The notes below the pieces were generated by a model. That model did not search any database. It was not told where the DNA came from and worked only from the letters and a program-made list of their open reading frames with translations. Below, in pieces: positions 22,713 through 30,693 of a stretch of 38,124 nt of DNA. Both the position numbers and the translations under genes were made by a program. Origin of the DNA: JBFMFH01 sp040752275 (GTDB lineage: Bacteria > Acidobacteriota > Vicinamibacteria > Vicinamibacterales > JAKQTR01); contig JBFMFH010000117.1 in NCBI GenBank assembly GCA_040752275.1, forward strand, positions 1 to 38,124, written 5' to 3'. Numbering within the stretch: position 1 is the stretch's first letter; every line of letters starts with the position of its first letter.

Positions 22713-24671
22713 TCAGGACGGCCAGGGCCGACGACGCGGCATCACGGTCCCCGCCGCCACGGCCTGGCGGAACTGGAAGACCGTACTGTACGGGAGCGTG
22801 CGGATCAACTCCTCCAGATTGGTCCGGCCGGCGACCAGGCGTGCCCAGACGTCCTGGACCATGGAGACAGTACTGCGTTGCGCGCTCGCCCGGATCTCCT
22901 CCGGAGGTGCCCCCTTGCTCACCAGGATCACGTCTTCCTGGTCCGGCGTCCAGAGCTCCGCGACGGCAAGACGCCCGCGGTACCCGCTCTGGCTGCACTT
23001 GTCGCATCCCGCTCCGCGGTAGAACGGCATGTCGTCCGGTGGGGAGGGAAAGAACTCCTGCATCAGCTCCGGCGAGGGGCGATACGGTTCTCGGCAGTCG
23101 GAGCAGACCGCCCGGACCAGGCGCTGCGACAGGACGCCCAGCAGGGACGAAGCGAGAAGGTTGGCGTCGACGTTCATGTCGCGCAGGCGCGTCACGGTCG
23201 AGAGCGCGTCGTTGGTATGAAGCGTGCTGAGCAGCAGGTGACCGGTCTGCGCCGCGCGGAAGGCCATCTCCGCCGTCTCTTGATCGCGGATTTCCCCGAT
23301 CATGATGACTTCAGGATCGTGACGCAGGAAGGCCCGCAGATACCGCGCAAAGGTGTTGCCGATTCGCTCGTTGACCTCCGACTGACTGAACTGCTCGTAC
23401 ACGTATTCGATCGGATCTTCGGCGGTCAGGATCCGGATCTCCGGCCTGTAGACCGACTGCAGCGCCGCGTACATCGTGGTGCTCTTGCCGGATCCCGTCG
23501 GGCCGGTAATCAGCAGCATGCCCGCGGGACGCCTCACCAACTGGAGCAGCTTGGCGGTGACGGCGGGCGAGAAGCCGACTTCTTCTATCGACTTCGGGAC
23601 CCGGATCTTGTCGAGTATCCTGAGCACGACACTCTCGCCGTAGTACCCGGGCACGATTGAAATGCGGACATCGACCTTCTGCATCTGGCCGTTCCGCTCC
23701 ACCCGGGTCCGAAAAGCCCCATCTTGCGGCCGCCGCCGCTCGGCGATGTCCAGTTTCCCCAGGATCTTGATGCGCGACACGATCTCCAGCGGGTGCTCTT
23801 CGCACATCTGCTGGACGGGACCCAGCGGCAGTTCCTGCAGCATGCCGTCCAGGCGAAAGCGGATCTGAAGGCGTCCGGCCAGCTGCTCGATGTGGATGTC
23901 GCTGGAGCCCCGCTCGATCGCCAGCGCCACGATGTGCCGAACCGCCGCGCCGGCCCGTCTGCGCTGGGTCGGGCTGCCGCCCTGGTCGCCATCGACGTCG
24001 TCGACGTGATCGGAGGGGTCGGCGGCTTCCACCGGTGGCGCGGTGTCGATGGTGTCGCCGTACATCTTCTGGAACGCCCGCTTGATCGAATCCTGAGACG
24101 ATGTGACCAGGTTGACCATGAACCCGGTCGACCGCGACAGATCGTCCACGATTCCACGGTTCGTGGGGTCATTGATCGAGACTGTGAGAACAGCACCCAC
24201 GAAACTGACCGGGACGAGCAGGTGCCGCCGGGCGTAGTTGCGGTTGATGAGCCGCGCCAGGCCACGGTCGATGTCGATCCGGTCGAGATCCAGGTACGGG
24301 ATGTTCAGCTGGATGCCAAGCGCCTGGCGCATCTCCTCGTCGGTGATGAAGCCGAGCGTGACGAGGAGCTCCCCGAGGGGCCGGTGCCGGATGCGCTGCT
24401 GCTTCAGGGCTTCGTCGAGCCGCTCCTGCGTCAGCGACCCGTTCCGTACGAGCAGCTCACCCAGCCGCGGTCGCTTGTCGTTGCGTTCGAGGACCAGCGT
24501 CAGCTGCTTCTGGGTGACGAGGCCGCGTTCGATAAGGATCCGGCCGAGCGGAACATAGCCCTTTCGCGAGCGCTGCTCCTTCAGGGCGGCGTCGAGATCG
24601 CCCCCGGCAAGCAGTCCTTCCTTGACCAGCAGTTCGCCGACTCGCGATTCGCTTCCAGCATCCATCGGCAT
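22713..24671 (-). CDS. GspE/PilB-type secretion or pilus-assembly ATPase with MshEN-like domains
   Basis: The 652-residue protein powers pseudopilus or type IV pilus extension. Its C-terminal ATPase core has Walker A GPTGSGKST near residue 390, the Asp box ILTAEDPIEY, a Walker B with IMIGEIRDQETAE, the His box STLHTNDA, and a zinc-binding CSDC/CDKC pair in the later domain. The N-terminal 170 residues carry repeated MshEN motifs (VGELLVKEGLL, LGRILIERGLVT, LGELLVRNGSLT, LGELLVTLGFIT), the fold that binds c-di-GMP in MshE. This is more copies than usual. Convergent with the HD-GYP gene, so its regulation by c-di-GMP is likely. Confidence 0.92.
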   Translation of the reverse strand: MPMDAGSESRVGELLVKEGLLAGGDLDAALKEQRSRKGYVPLGRILIERGLVTQKQLTLVLERNDKRPRLGELLVRNGSLTQERLDEALKQQRIRHRPLGELLVTLGFITDEEMRQALGIQLNIPYLDLDRIDIDRGLARLINRNYARRHLLVPVSFVGAVLTVSINDPTNRGIVDDLSRSTGFMVNLVTSSQDSIKRAFQKMYGDTIDTAPPVEAADPSDHVDDVDGDQGGSPTQRRRAGAAVRHIVALAIERGSSDIHIEQLAGRLQIRFRLDGMLQELPLGPVQQMCEEHPLEIVSRIKILGKLDIAERRRPQDGAFRTRVERNGQMQKVDVRISIVPGYYGESVVLRILDKIRVPKSIEEVGFSPAVTAKLLQLVRRPAGMLLITGPTGSGKSTTMYAALQSVYRPEIRILTAEDPIEYVYEQFSQSEVNERIGNTFARYLRAFLRHDPEVIMIGEIRDQETAEMAFRAAQTGHLLLSTLHTNDALSTVTRLRDMNVDANLLASSLLGVLSQRLVRAVCSDCREPYRPSPELMQEFFPSPPDDMPFYRGAGCDKCSQSGYRGRLAVAELWTPDQEDVILVSKGAPPEEIRASAQRSTVSMVQDVWARLVAGRTNLEELIRTLPYSTVFQFRQAVAAGTVMPRRRPWPS

Positions 24672-25190
24672 CGCGCGCTTAGTCCTTCGATGCGCAAGTA
24701 TGGCAACGCACTTGCGTTCTCAGGAGCCCACGTCTAGCCCCACGGTGACCACCGCGCGGAATCCTCCCTCCGACCCCGCCAAGCGTCGCGACGGTTCGGC
24801 TGAACGAAGGCGGATGACACGTAATGCTTATCGGATCGAGACCGCGCCTGGACCACTGTCGCGCCCTGGCGGCGCGCTTCCCAGTCCTTTCGAGGCGACG
24901 GCGCGGGATCCGTCAGGTCTGCCGGCGTGGAGCGGCCCGCAATCCGGCTGAACGAGCGGGGTCGACAGAATCGTCCGCCCGGCGGGCCACGTGGTTCGCC
25001 TGGCCCAGCCAAACCGCACGGCTGAGCGACCGTAGCATACCCGCCACTTCCACGACGGGGCGGGTGCTTCGCGCGGCACGCCGGCGGTGAGCGGGCCGCC
25101 TCGCCCTCGAAATCGACGTCGCATGATCCCGGAACTGCCGGGCCAGGACGCCGAACACAGAATCCTGAAGCCTGGCAGGAGGCGCCGCCG
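24672..25190. other. Gene-free region
   Basis: About 500 bases between the 5' end of the ATPase gene and the 3' end of the symporter gene (both minus). Frames on both strands are short and Arg-rich. No tRNA-like fold, long hairpin or tandem repeat was seen. It must hold the ATPase promoter, but I cannot place it. Confidence 0.5.
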
Positions 25191-26531
25191 CTACCGTGTA
25201 AAGAACTCGCGCTGGAGGCGGAGCAGCAGTGGAATCGAGAACAGCACGCCGATGAGGTTGGGAATCGCCATCAGACCATTCAACGTATCGGCAACGTCCC
25301 ACACGAGGTGCAGCGATCCGGTCGCGCCCAGGTACACGAAGACGAGCCACACCAGGCGGTAGGGAAGCGCCGCCTTCGCGCCCAGCAGGTACACGATGCC
25401 GGTCTCACCGTAGTAGCTCCACCCGATCAGGGTCGAGAACGCGAACAGCAGCAATCCGCCCGTCACGACAATGTCGCCGAAGGTACCCGGGAGGCCCGTC
25501 TCGAAGGCCTTGGCGGAGAGCGCCGCGCCGGTGGCACCGGACGACCAGACGTCGGTCACGAGAATCACGAGCGCCGTCGTCGTGCAGATGAGGATCGTGT
25601 CGACGAACACCTCGAAGATGCCGTAGAGGGCCTGGCGCACCGGGTGGTCGGTGTCGGCGGCCGCGTGCACGATTGGGGCGCTGCCGAGGCCGGCCTCGTT
25701 CGAGAAGAGTCCGCGGGCGACGCCGTAGCGCAACGCCATCATGATCGTGCTGCCGGCAAACCCTCCGGCGGCCGCCGTGCCGGAAAAAGCGCCGTCGAAA
25801 ATCACGCCCATGGCGTGTGGCAATCGGCCGGCGTACATCACGAGGATGACCAGCCCGCCGCCCAGGTAGAGAATCGCCATGAACGGGACGAGGAACTGCG
25901 TGACGTTCGCAATCGACTTGATGCCACCGAGGATGACCACAGCCGTGAGCATGACCAACACCACGGCCGTGAGGGTCGTCGAGATGCCGAAGGTTGCCTT
26001 CAACGCGTCGGCCACCGAGTTGGCCTGCACCATGTTGCCGATGCCGAAGGCGGCGAGCGCGGTCAGGAGCGCAAACACGCCGCCCAGCCAGGGCAGGCCG
26101 AGACCCTTCTTCAGCACGTACATCGCGCCGCCACGCATCGTGCCAGATTCATCCGGCTCGCGGTAGTGCAGCGCGACAACGATCTCCGCATACTTCGTGC
26201 ACATACCGAAGAGTCCCGACACCCAGAGCCAGAAGACCGCGCCGGGCCCGCCGATGGCGATCGCGGTGGCAACGCCGGCGATATTGCCCACGCCGACGGT
26301 TGAGGCCAGGGCGGTGGCGACGGCCTGGAAGGGACGCACGCTGCCCTTGCCGCCGCCGTGCTCGAAGACCTTGCCGAGCACTTCGCGAAGGGCAAACGCG
26401 AGCTTCCGGAACTGTACGGCGCCGGTCAGGACGGTCAGAAGCAGGCCGGTGCCCATGAGGAGCAGAATCATGGGCGCGCCCCACACGTAGGCGTTGAGCG
26501 TCGAGTTGAGCCGCTGGAGGGTTTCAATCAT
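25191..26531 (-). CDS. AGCS-family sodium:alanine/glycine symporter
   Basis: The protein couples sodium entry to uptake of alanine or glycine across the inner membrane. Its 446 residues form about 10-11 helices and carry the family signatures: GSVRPFQAVATALASTVGVG near the start, NIAGVATAIAIGGPGAVFW, REPDESGTMRGGAMYVLKKG, YGVARGLFSNEAGLGSAPI and LIGWSYYGE. The ATG at 26531 is chosen; a GTG at 26543 is also in frame and neither has a clear ribosome binding site. Length is normal for the family. It stands alone on its strand, with a 500-base gap downstream. Confidence 0.92.
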   Translation of the reverse strand: MIETLQRLNSTLNAYVWGAPMILLLMGTGLLLTVLTGAVQFRKLAFALREVLGKVFEHGGGKGSVRPFQAVATALASTVGVGNIAGVATAIAIGGPGAVFWLWVSGLFGMCTKYAEIVVALHYREPDESGTMRGGAMYVLKKGLGLPWLGGVFALLTALAAFGIGNMVQANSVADALKATFGISTTLTAVVLVMLTAVVILGGIKSIANVTQFLVPFMAILYLGGGLVILVMYAGRLPHAMGVIFDGAFSGTAAAGGFAGSTIMMALRYGVARGLFSNEAGLGSAPIVHAAADTDHPVRQALYGIFEVFVDTILICTTTALVILVTDVWSSGATGAALSAKAFETGLPGTFGDIVVTGGLLLFAFSTLIGWSYYGETGIVYLLGAKAALPYRLVWLVFVYLGATGSLHLVWDVADTLNGLMAIPNLIGVLFSIPLLLRLQREFFTR

Positions 26532-26697
26532 GGGAAGCCGCACTGTATCGCAGGGAGGGCGGGCGCCTCAACTGTCACGTCGGCCGGGGCATCCCGCCGC
26601 AAACCGTTCGACACGCCGGCACCCGCAACCTCCGGTCGCAGACCGGTCGAGACGCCTTGCCCAAGCCTGAGACGGACACGTCTGCAGCGCGCAGGTT

Positions 26698-29355
26698 CTA
26701 GAATCCGAAACGCACGCCCACCTGCAGCTTGCGCGGCTGCATCGCCGCGACCGGCTGACCGAAGAAGGGTGACGTCATCACGAAGCTGTACCCGGTGTAG
26801 TTCACGCGGTTGAGCAGGTTCTGCCCCGAGACGTAGAACTCCAGGCGGAATCGCTTGTCCTCGGCCCCGCCGCCGAAGCCGGGCGCGAGGCCGCCGCCCC
26901 CGCCACCGACCGACACCACGACACGGGCTCCGCCCGCGCCTCCGGCGCCCTGTCGAGGCTGGCCGAAGCCCACGGCATACGAGACGCGACCCCCGAGATC
27001 GACCTGCATCCCGCCGCGCGCCGCATTGCGCGGCGTGCCCTCCGGCCGATCGTTGAACACCCCATCACCGTTCTCGTCGCGGCCGGTCGTGATGTTGTAC
27101 GGCATCCCCGACTGTGCGCGGACGTTGAGGCCGACGCTGACGTTCTTGAACGGCGCCAGGTTGAACGACCCGCCGAACCGGTGACGGGTGTCTCCGCCGG
27201 ACGGTCCCCACTCCGTCTCGAGGTCGTCGCCGTTGGCTGGCAGCGAGAACGCCCCTGTCGTATTGGTGGTGCTCTTCGACCAGGTGTAGTTCACCATGAA
27301 GAACAGGCGCCGCGCGGTCATGCGCACGAAGTTGTAGGTCACACCGACCATGTCCGACCGCGACTCGGCATCCCCGACAAGTTCGACGACGTTGGCCAGC
27401 GCACGATCCGGACGCACGCCGCGGATCGGCGCATTCAGGTTGCGCCCGCGCAGCAGATTGCGGCCCCAGCCGCGAGTGTAGGTCAGGCTCACCCGGCTCT
27501 CCTGACTGAGCGCCCGTTCGATCCCGAGGTTCATCCGATTGGCGGTCGGAAGCACGAGCTCGTCGGACCACAGGTACTTGTTCGTTGGCGGTGTCAGGCC
27601 ATCCTCGCCCGGATCCGGGTACGAAGGGTTCCGGACGTTCAATTCGCGCTGGCGCTCGCCGTCGAAGAGCAGGGTCTGCTTGTACAGCCCGCTGTCAATC
27701 CAGTCGTAGAAGTACCCGTAGCCGCCACGAATCGTCACCGACCCGTTGCGAAGCGGCGACCAAGCCGCCGTGATGCGGGGCGAGAGATTCCAGCCCACGC
27801 CCACGTGACTCTGGCCGCCGTACCGGACGCCGGCCGCCAGGAGCAGGCTGCGCGAGACGCGCCAGTCGTCCTGCACGTAGCCGGCCGCCTCCCACGCCGA
27901 ATACCGGAGGTTCGGATCGCCGATGCGGCGGGTGTAGCTCGATGGCCTCCTGGCCTCGTAGTCGTCGAGGCTGGCGAACGTGTAGGTCCCAAGGTAGTTG
28001 GAGATGTCGTCAGATCGGTAGCTCCCGCCCTGGGCGAGCACACCGGTCCGCCACGAGTGCGCGCCGCGGACGTAGTCGAGGTCCGAGGCGAACTCGAATG
28101 TGAAGCTGCGCTGCCCTCCACGCTGCTGCGCGCCGCCGGTCGTGAAGGCGTCGAGGACGCGAATGGTGGGAGATTCGACGGCCGACTCGCTCCGGGAGTC
28201 GTTCCACCGGAGCTGGAGCCGCGACTCGGTGAACATGCGCCGGCCCAGAGGACCGTTCTCCGACAGGCGCACCATCGCGGTGGACGTGCTGTTCGTGTAC
28301 GCGCTCGCGAGCAGGTTGTAGCCGCCAACCCCGAGATTGCGGCCCTCCGAGGTGTCGACGTCCACGCTCACCCTCGCGACGTGGTCCTTGCTGATGGCAT
28401 GATCGAGCCGGCCTGAGATGTTGAACGACTCCCGGGGCTGGCGGACTGACGTCCCGCTGATCACCTCCCCGTCGGGAGACGCAGCGAGGATGATCGGTGA
28501 CGTGTACTGGTACCCGCCCCCGCCGTTGATGGAGAACGAGGTCTTCTCGGCCCTGATCGTGCCGAACAGGCTGAACCCGAAGCGCCTGAGCTGCTCGTCC
28601 GGCTTCTCGTCCGCGAACACGTTCCTCGCCGCGAAGGCATCGTCGAGAAAGTTGAAGTCGACGCTGCCGCGCAGGGGGCCGCTGCCGGGCTGGGTCATGA
28701 TGTCGATGAACATCATGCCGCCCATGCCGCCATGGTTCTGCGCCGCGAACATGTCCATGCGCGGCAGGCGGATGGACCGGATCTGCGACTTCGACGGCAG
28801 CCGCCCGCCCGTGAACCCGTCGACCCGGATCGTCGATCCGGGCGGAGCCATGGCCTTGAGTGCGGCCTCGAGCTCCTCCGGGTCGTCGGGCAACGCCTCG
28901 ATCTGCTCGCGGGTGAGGACCGTCGAGAAGGCACTGCCAGCCGGGTCGAGCGCCGAGGACTGCCGATCGCGGCCGACGGTCATCGTTTCATCGATCTTGG
29001 CAATCCGCAGCGTGATGCGCCGGCGCACGTCCGCGCCGCGCACGCGCACGTCGCGGACGACGGCGGCCTCGAAGCCGGCGAACTCGACACGGACGGTGTA
29101 GCGGCCCTCGGCCAGCCCTCCGACGATGGCGATGCCGTTGTTGCCCGTCATGACGAGAACGGGCGGCGCAGAGCCCTCGGGCGACTCCTGCCGGCTGACG
29201 CTCACGGCCGCGTTCTGGATGATCAAACCGGTCTGATCGACGACCGTGACGATCAATCGGCCGCTGCGCGACTGGGCACGGCCCGCTCCCGGAGCGACCG
29301 CCACGAGCGCCACGGCCACCAGCACTCCCAGACGAGATGATCGTGTGAGGATCAC
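26698..29355 (-). CDS. TonB-dependent receptor with carboxypeptidase-regulatory domain
   Basis: The 885-residue outer-membrane protein has a signal peptide, an N-terminal carboxypeptidase-regulatory-like domain (LIVTVVDQTGLIIQNAAVSV, GLAEGRYTVRVEFAGFEAA), a plug-like region with LTREQIEALPDD, and a long barrel that ends VGVRFGF with the C-terminal Phe used for barrel assembly. This Oar-like layout is common in Acidobacteriota. AGGAG lies eight bases before the GTG at 29355, which is preferred to the GTG at 29364. A Gly-rich stretch (GGAGGARVVVSVGGGGGG) interrupts the last strands. It follows the LolA-like gene by a few bases and is probably made with it. The substrate is unknown. Confidence 0.88.
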   Translation of the reverse strand: MILTRSSRLGVLVAVALVAVAPGAGRAQSRSGRLIVTVVDQTGLIIQNAAVSVSRQESPEGSAPPVLVMTGNNGIAIVGGLAEGRYTVRVEFAGFEAAVVRDVRVRGADVRRRITLRIAKIDETMTVGRDRQSSALDPAGSAFSTVLTREQIEALPDDPEELEAALKAMAPPGSTIRVDGFTGGRLPSKSQIRSIRLPRMDMFAAQNHGGMGGMMFIDIMTQPGSGPLRGSVDFNFLDDAFAARNVFADEKPDEQLRRFGFSLFGTIRAEKTSFSINGGGGYQYTSPIILAASPDGEVISGTSVRQPRESFNISGRLDHAISKDHVARVSVDVDTSEGRNLGVGGYNLLASAYTNSTSTAMVRLSENGPLGRRMFTESRLQLRWNDSRSESAVESPTIRVLDAFTTGGAQQRGGQRSFTFEFASDLDYVRGAHSWRTGVLAQGGSYRSDDISNYLGTYTFASLDDYEARRPSSYTRRIGDPNLRYSAWEAAGYVQDDWRVSRSLLLAAGVRYGGQSHVGVGWNLSPRITAAWSPLRNGSVTIRGGYGYFYDWIDSGLYKQTLLFDGERQRELNVRNPSYPDPGEDGLTPPTNKYLWSDELVLPTANRMNLGIERALSQESRVSLTYTRGWGRNLLRGRNLNAPIRGVRPDRALANVVELVGDAESRSDMVGVTYNFVRMTARRLFFMVNYTWSKSTTNTTGAFSLPANGDDLETEWGPSGGDTRHRFGGSFNLAPFKNVSVGLNVRAQSGMPYNITTGRDENGDGVFNDRPEGTPRNAARGGMQVDLGGRVSYAVGFGQPRQGAGGAGGARVVVSVGGGGGGLAPGFGGGAEDKRFRLEFYVSGQNLLNRVNYTGYSFVMTSPFFGQPVAAMQPRKLQVGVRFGF

Positions 29356-29373
29356 GCGCGACACTCCTGCCTG

Positions 29374-30387
29374 CTACTTGTTGATGGGCTCGAACGTCCT
29401 GGCGTCGATCTTCGGGTTCACCTTGAACGACTCGAAGATCATCTCCTCGGTTGGCTTCCCTTCGACCGATCGCTGGATGCGGTGCGGAAGCATCACGCCA
29501 CCGACCTCCTGGTAATCCGAGTAGAAGATCCGGAACTCGACCGTGCGCCGGTTCGCCTCCGCTTCTTTCAGGCGCGCCTCCAGTTCTGCCCGCACCTTGT
29601 CACGCTCTTCCTGGGTCGCGTTGGGATTGCCCCCGCCCTGGACGACGCGGGTCTGCCCGCCACCGGCCACCGTCACAGTCCCGCGGCCGGTTCCCGCCGG
29701 CCCTCCAACCTGCATGACGAGAGGCTCTCGGTCCATCCAACTGAGCATGAGCGGCAGGTGTGTCTGGGCGTCGATGAACAGCCGCGCCTCGAACCCCTCG
29801 CCCTTGAGGTCGAGGGCGTCGGCCTTGCCGTCGGCCGACTCGGCCTCGCCGGCGTACGTGATCTCCAGCGGGAAGAATGGCGGGGCGGCCGCGAACATGC
29901 CGAGGGCCAGACGGGTGCACTCCCTCCGATTGGCCAGCAGCCGTGTCTTCTCGAACTCCGCCCGCTGCTCCGGCGTCATCTTCTCGGGGTCCACGGACGT
30001 GCCGCCCGGCCCGGCCATGCGGAACATGACCAAGCCGCCTCCGGTGCTCAGGTTCGGCGGACGGTCGATTTCGTCGATGGCCCGATCGCCGTTGAACCCG
30101 GTGTTGCGGTAGATGCTCATGCTACCCATCGCCGCCATGACGCTGCGAAGCAGGTACTTGTCGGGCAACTGCAACGAGAGTTCGAACTCGTTCTCCCGTG
30201 TTGCGCCATCCGGCCCGGTCCGCAGCACGCGCCCGTTGGCCGTGAGGCTCTTGAGACTCGTGAGCTTCCCACCGCCCATGGCCGCCTGTGCATCCGCCAG
30301 CACCTGGCTGGCGTCACGTCCTTGTTCTGCGGCGAGCTGCGCCACACAGACCGCCACCGCCGCTATGCATGCCATCGTGTGTCTCAT
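29374..30387 (-). CDS. Secreted LolA-like (outer-membrane lipoprotein-sorting type) protein
   Basis: The 337-residue protein has a signal peptide (ending QLAAEQG) and a body with the half-barrel pattern of LolA/LolB-like proteins: LTSLKSLTANGRV, ENEFELSLQLPDKYLLRS, ARLFIDAQTHLPLMLSW and a final IFESFKVNPKIDARTFEP. Such secreted relatives, longer than true LolA, are often coded beside TonB receptors. A charged coil (QEERDKVRAELEARLKEAEA) sits before the last strands. GGAGG lies seven bases before the ATG at 30387. It is probably cotranscribed with the receptor gene just after it and may handle a lipid or hydrophobic ligand. Confidence 0.72.
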   Translation of the reverse strand: MRHTMACIAAVAVCVAQLAAEQGRDASQVLADAQAAMGGGKLTSLKSLTANGRVLRTGPDGATRENEFELSLQLPDKYLLRSVMAAMGSMSIYRNTGFNGDRAIDEIDRPPNLSTGGGLVMFRMAGPGGTSVDPEKMTPEQRAEFEKTRLLANRRECTRLALGMFAAAPPFFPLEITYAGEAESADGKADALDLKGEGFEARLFIDAQTHLPLMLSWMDREPLVMQVGGPAGTGRGTVTVAGGGQTRVVQGGGNPNATQEERDKVRAELEARLKEAEANRRTVEFRIFYSDYQEVGGVMLPHRIQRSVEGKPTEEMIFESFKVNPKIDARTFEPINK

Positions 30388-30492
30388 CACTCTGCCTCCG
30401 CGTCCTGTCCGGACTGCGTGACCGGGGTTCGGCTCCGAAACCCGACTCTCGACCCCGTGGTCGTCGAACGGGGACTGGGAACATCCATAACC

Positions 30493-30548
30493 GGTCCCCG
30501 ATCCCTGGTCCCCGGTCCCCGTCTTCCGAATCCCGAATCCCGGGTCCT
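30493..30548. repeat. Seven-base-period repeat, locus 2
   Basis: Eight consecutive 7-base units are visible: GGTCCCC, GATCCCT, GGTCCCC, GGTCCCC, GTCTTCC, GAATCCC, GAATCCC, GGGTCCT. On the minus strand these read AGGACCC, GGGATTC, GGAAGAC and GGGGACC, matching the locus near 14.8 kb and the GAC-GGAA locus at 33.4 kb. Confidence 0.8.
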
Positions 30549-30594
30549 ATCACCCTTTGACGATCCCATCATGCCTTGCGGTCGGGCGAGGGTG

Positions 30595-30630
30595 GTTAAG
30601 GACCGGCAAAGAGATCGTTAAGCACGTTAA
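30595..30630 (+). promoter_or_regulatory. Possible response-regulator binding repeats
   Basis: GTTAA occurs at 30595, 30617 and 30626 in direct orientation. The 22-base spacing of the first two equals two helical turns, and direct repeats are usual for OmpR-family regulators. The third is only nine bases on, so the pattern is imperfect. Autoregulation by the downstream regulator is a guess. Confidence 0.3.
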
Positions 30631-30693
30631 ATCGGGCCAGAATGACCGCGGACCGGCCCGATCCGGCCAATTCGCCATGGTACACTCGCGCGT

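Larger units (their letters stand above)
30388..30693. other. Divergent intergenic region with heptad repeats and GTTAA direct repeats
   Basis: It separates the LolA-like gene (-) from the histidine kinase gene (+). It contains the 7-base-period repeats at 30493-30548 and three GTTAA direct repeats (30595, 30617, 30626). TACACT at 30679-30684 could be a -10 box, which would place transcription start only a few bases before the kinase ATG. No gene is seen. Confidence 0.5.

Noticed and set aside
27181..28416. A 411-codon plus-strand open frame
   Set aside because: It is antisense to the TonB-dependent receptor and shows no domain pattern.
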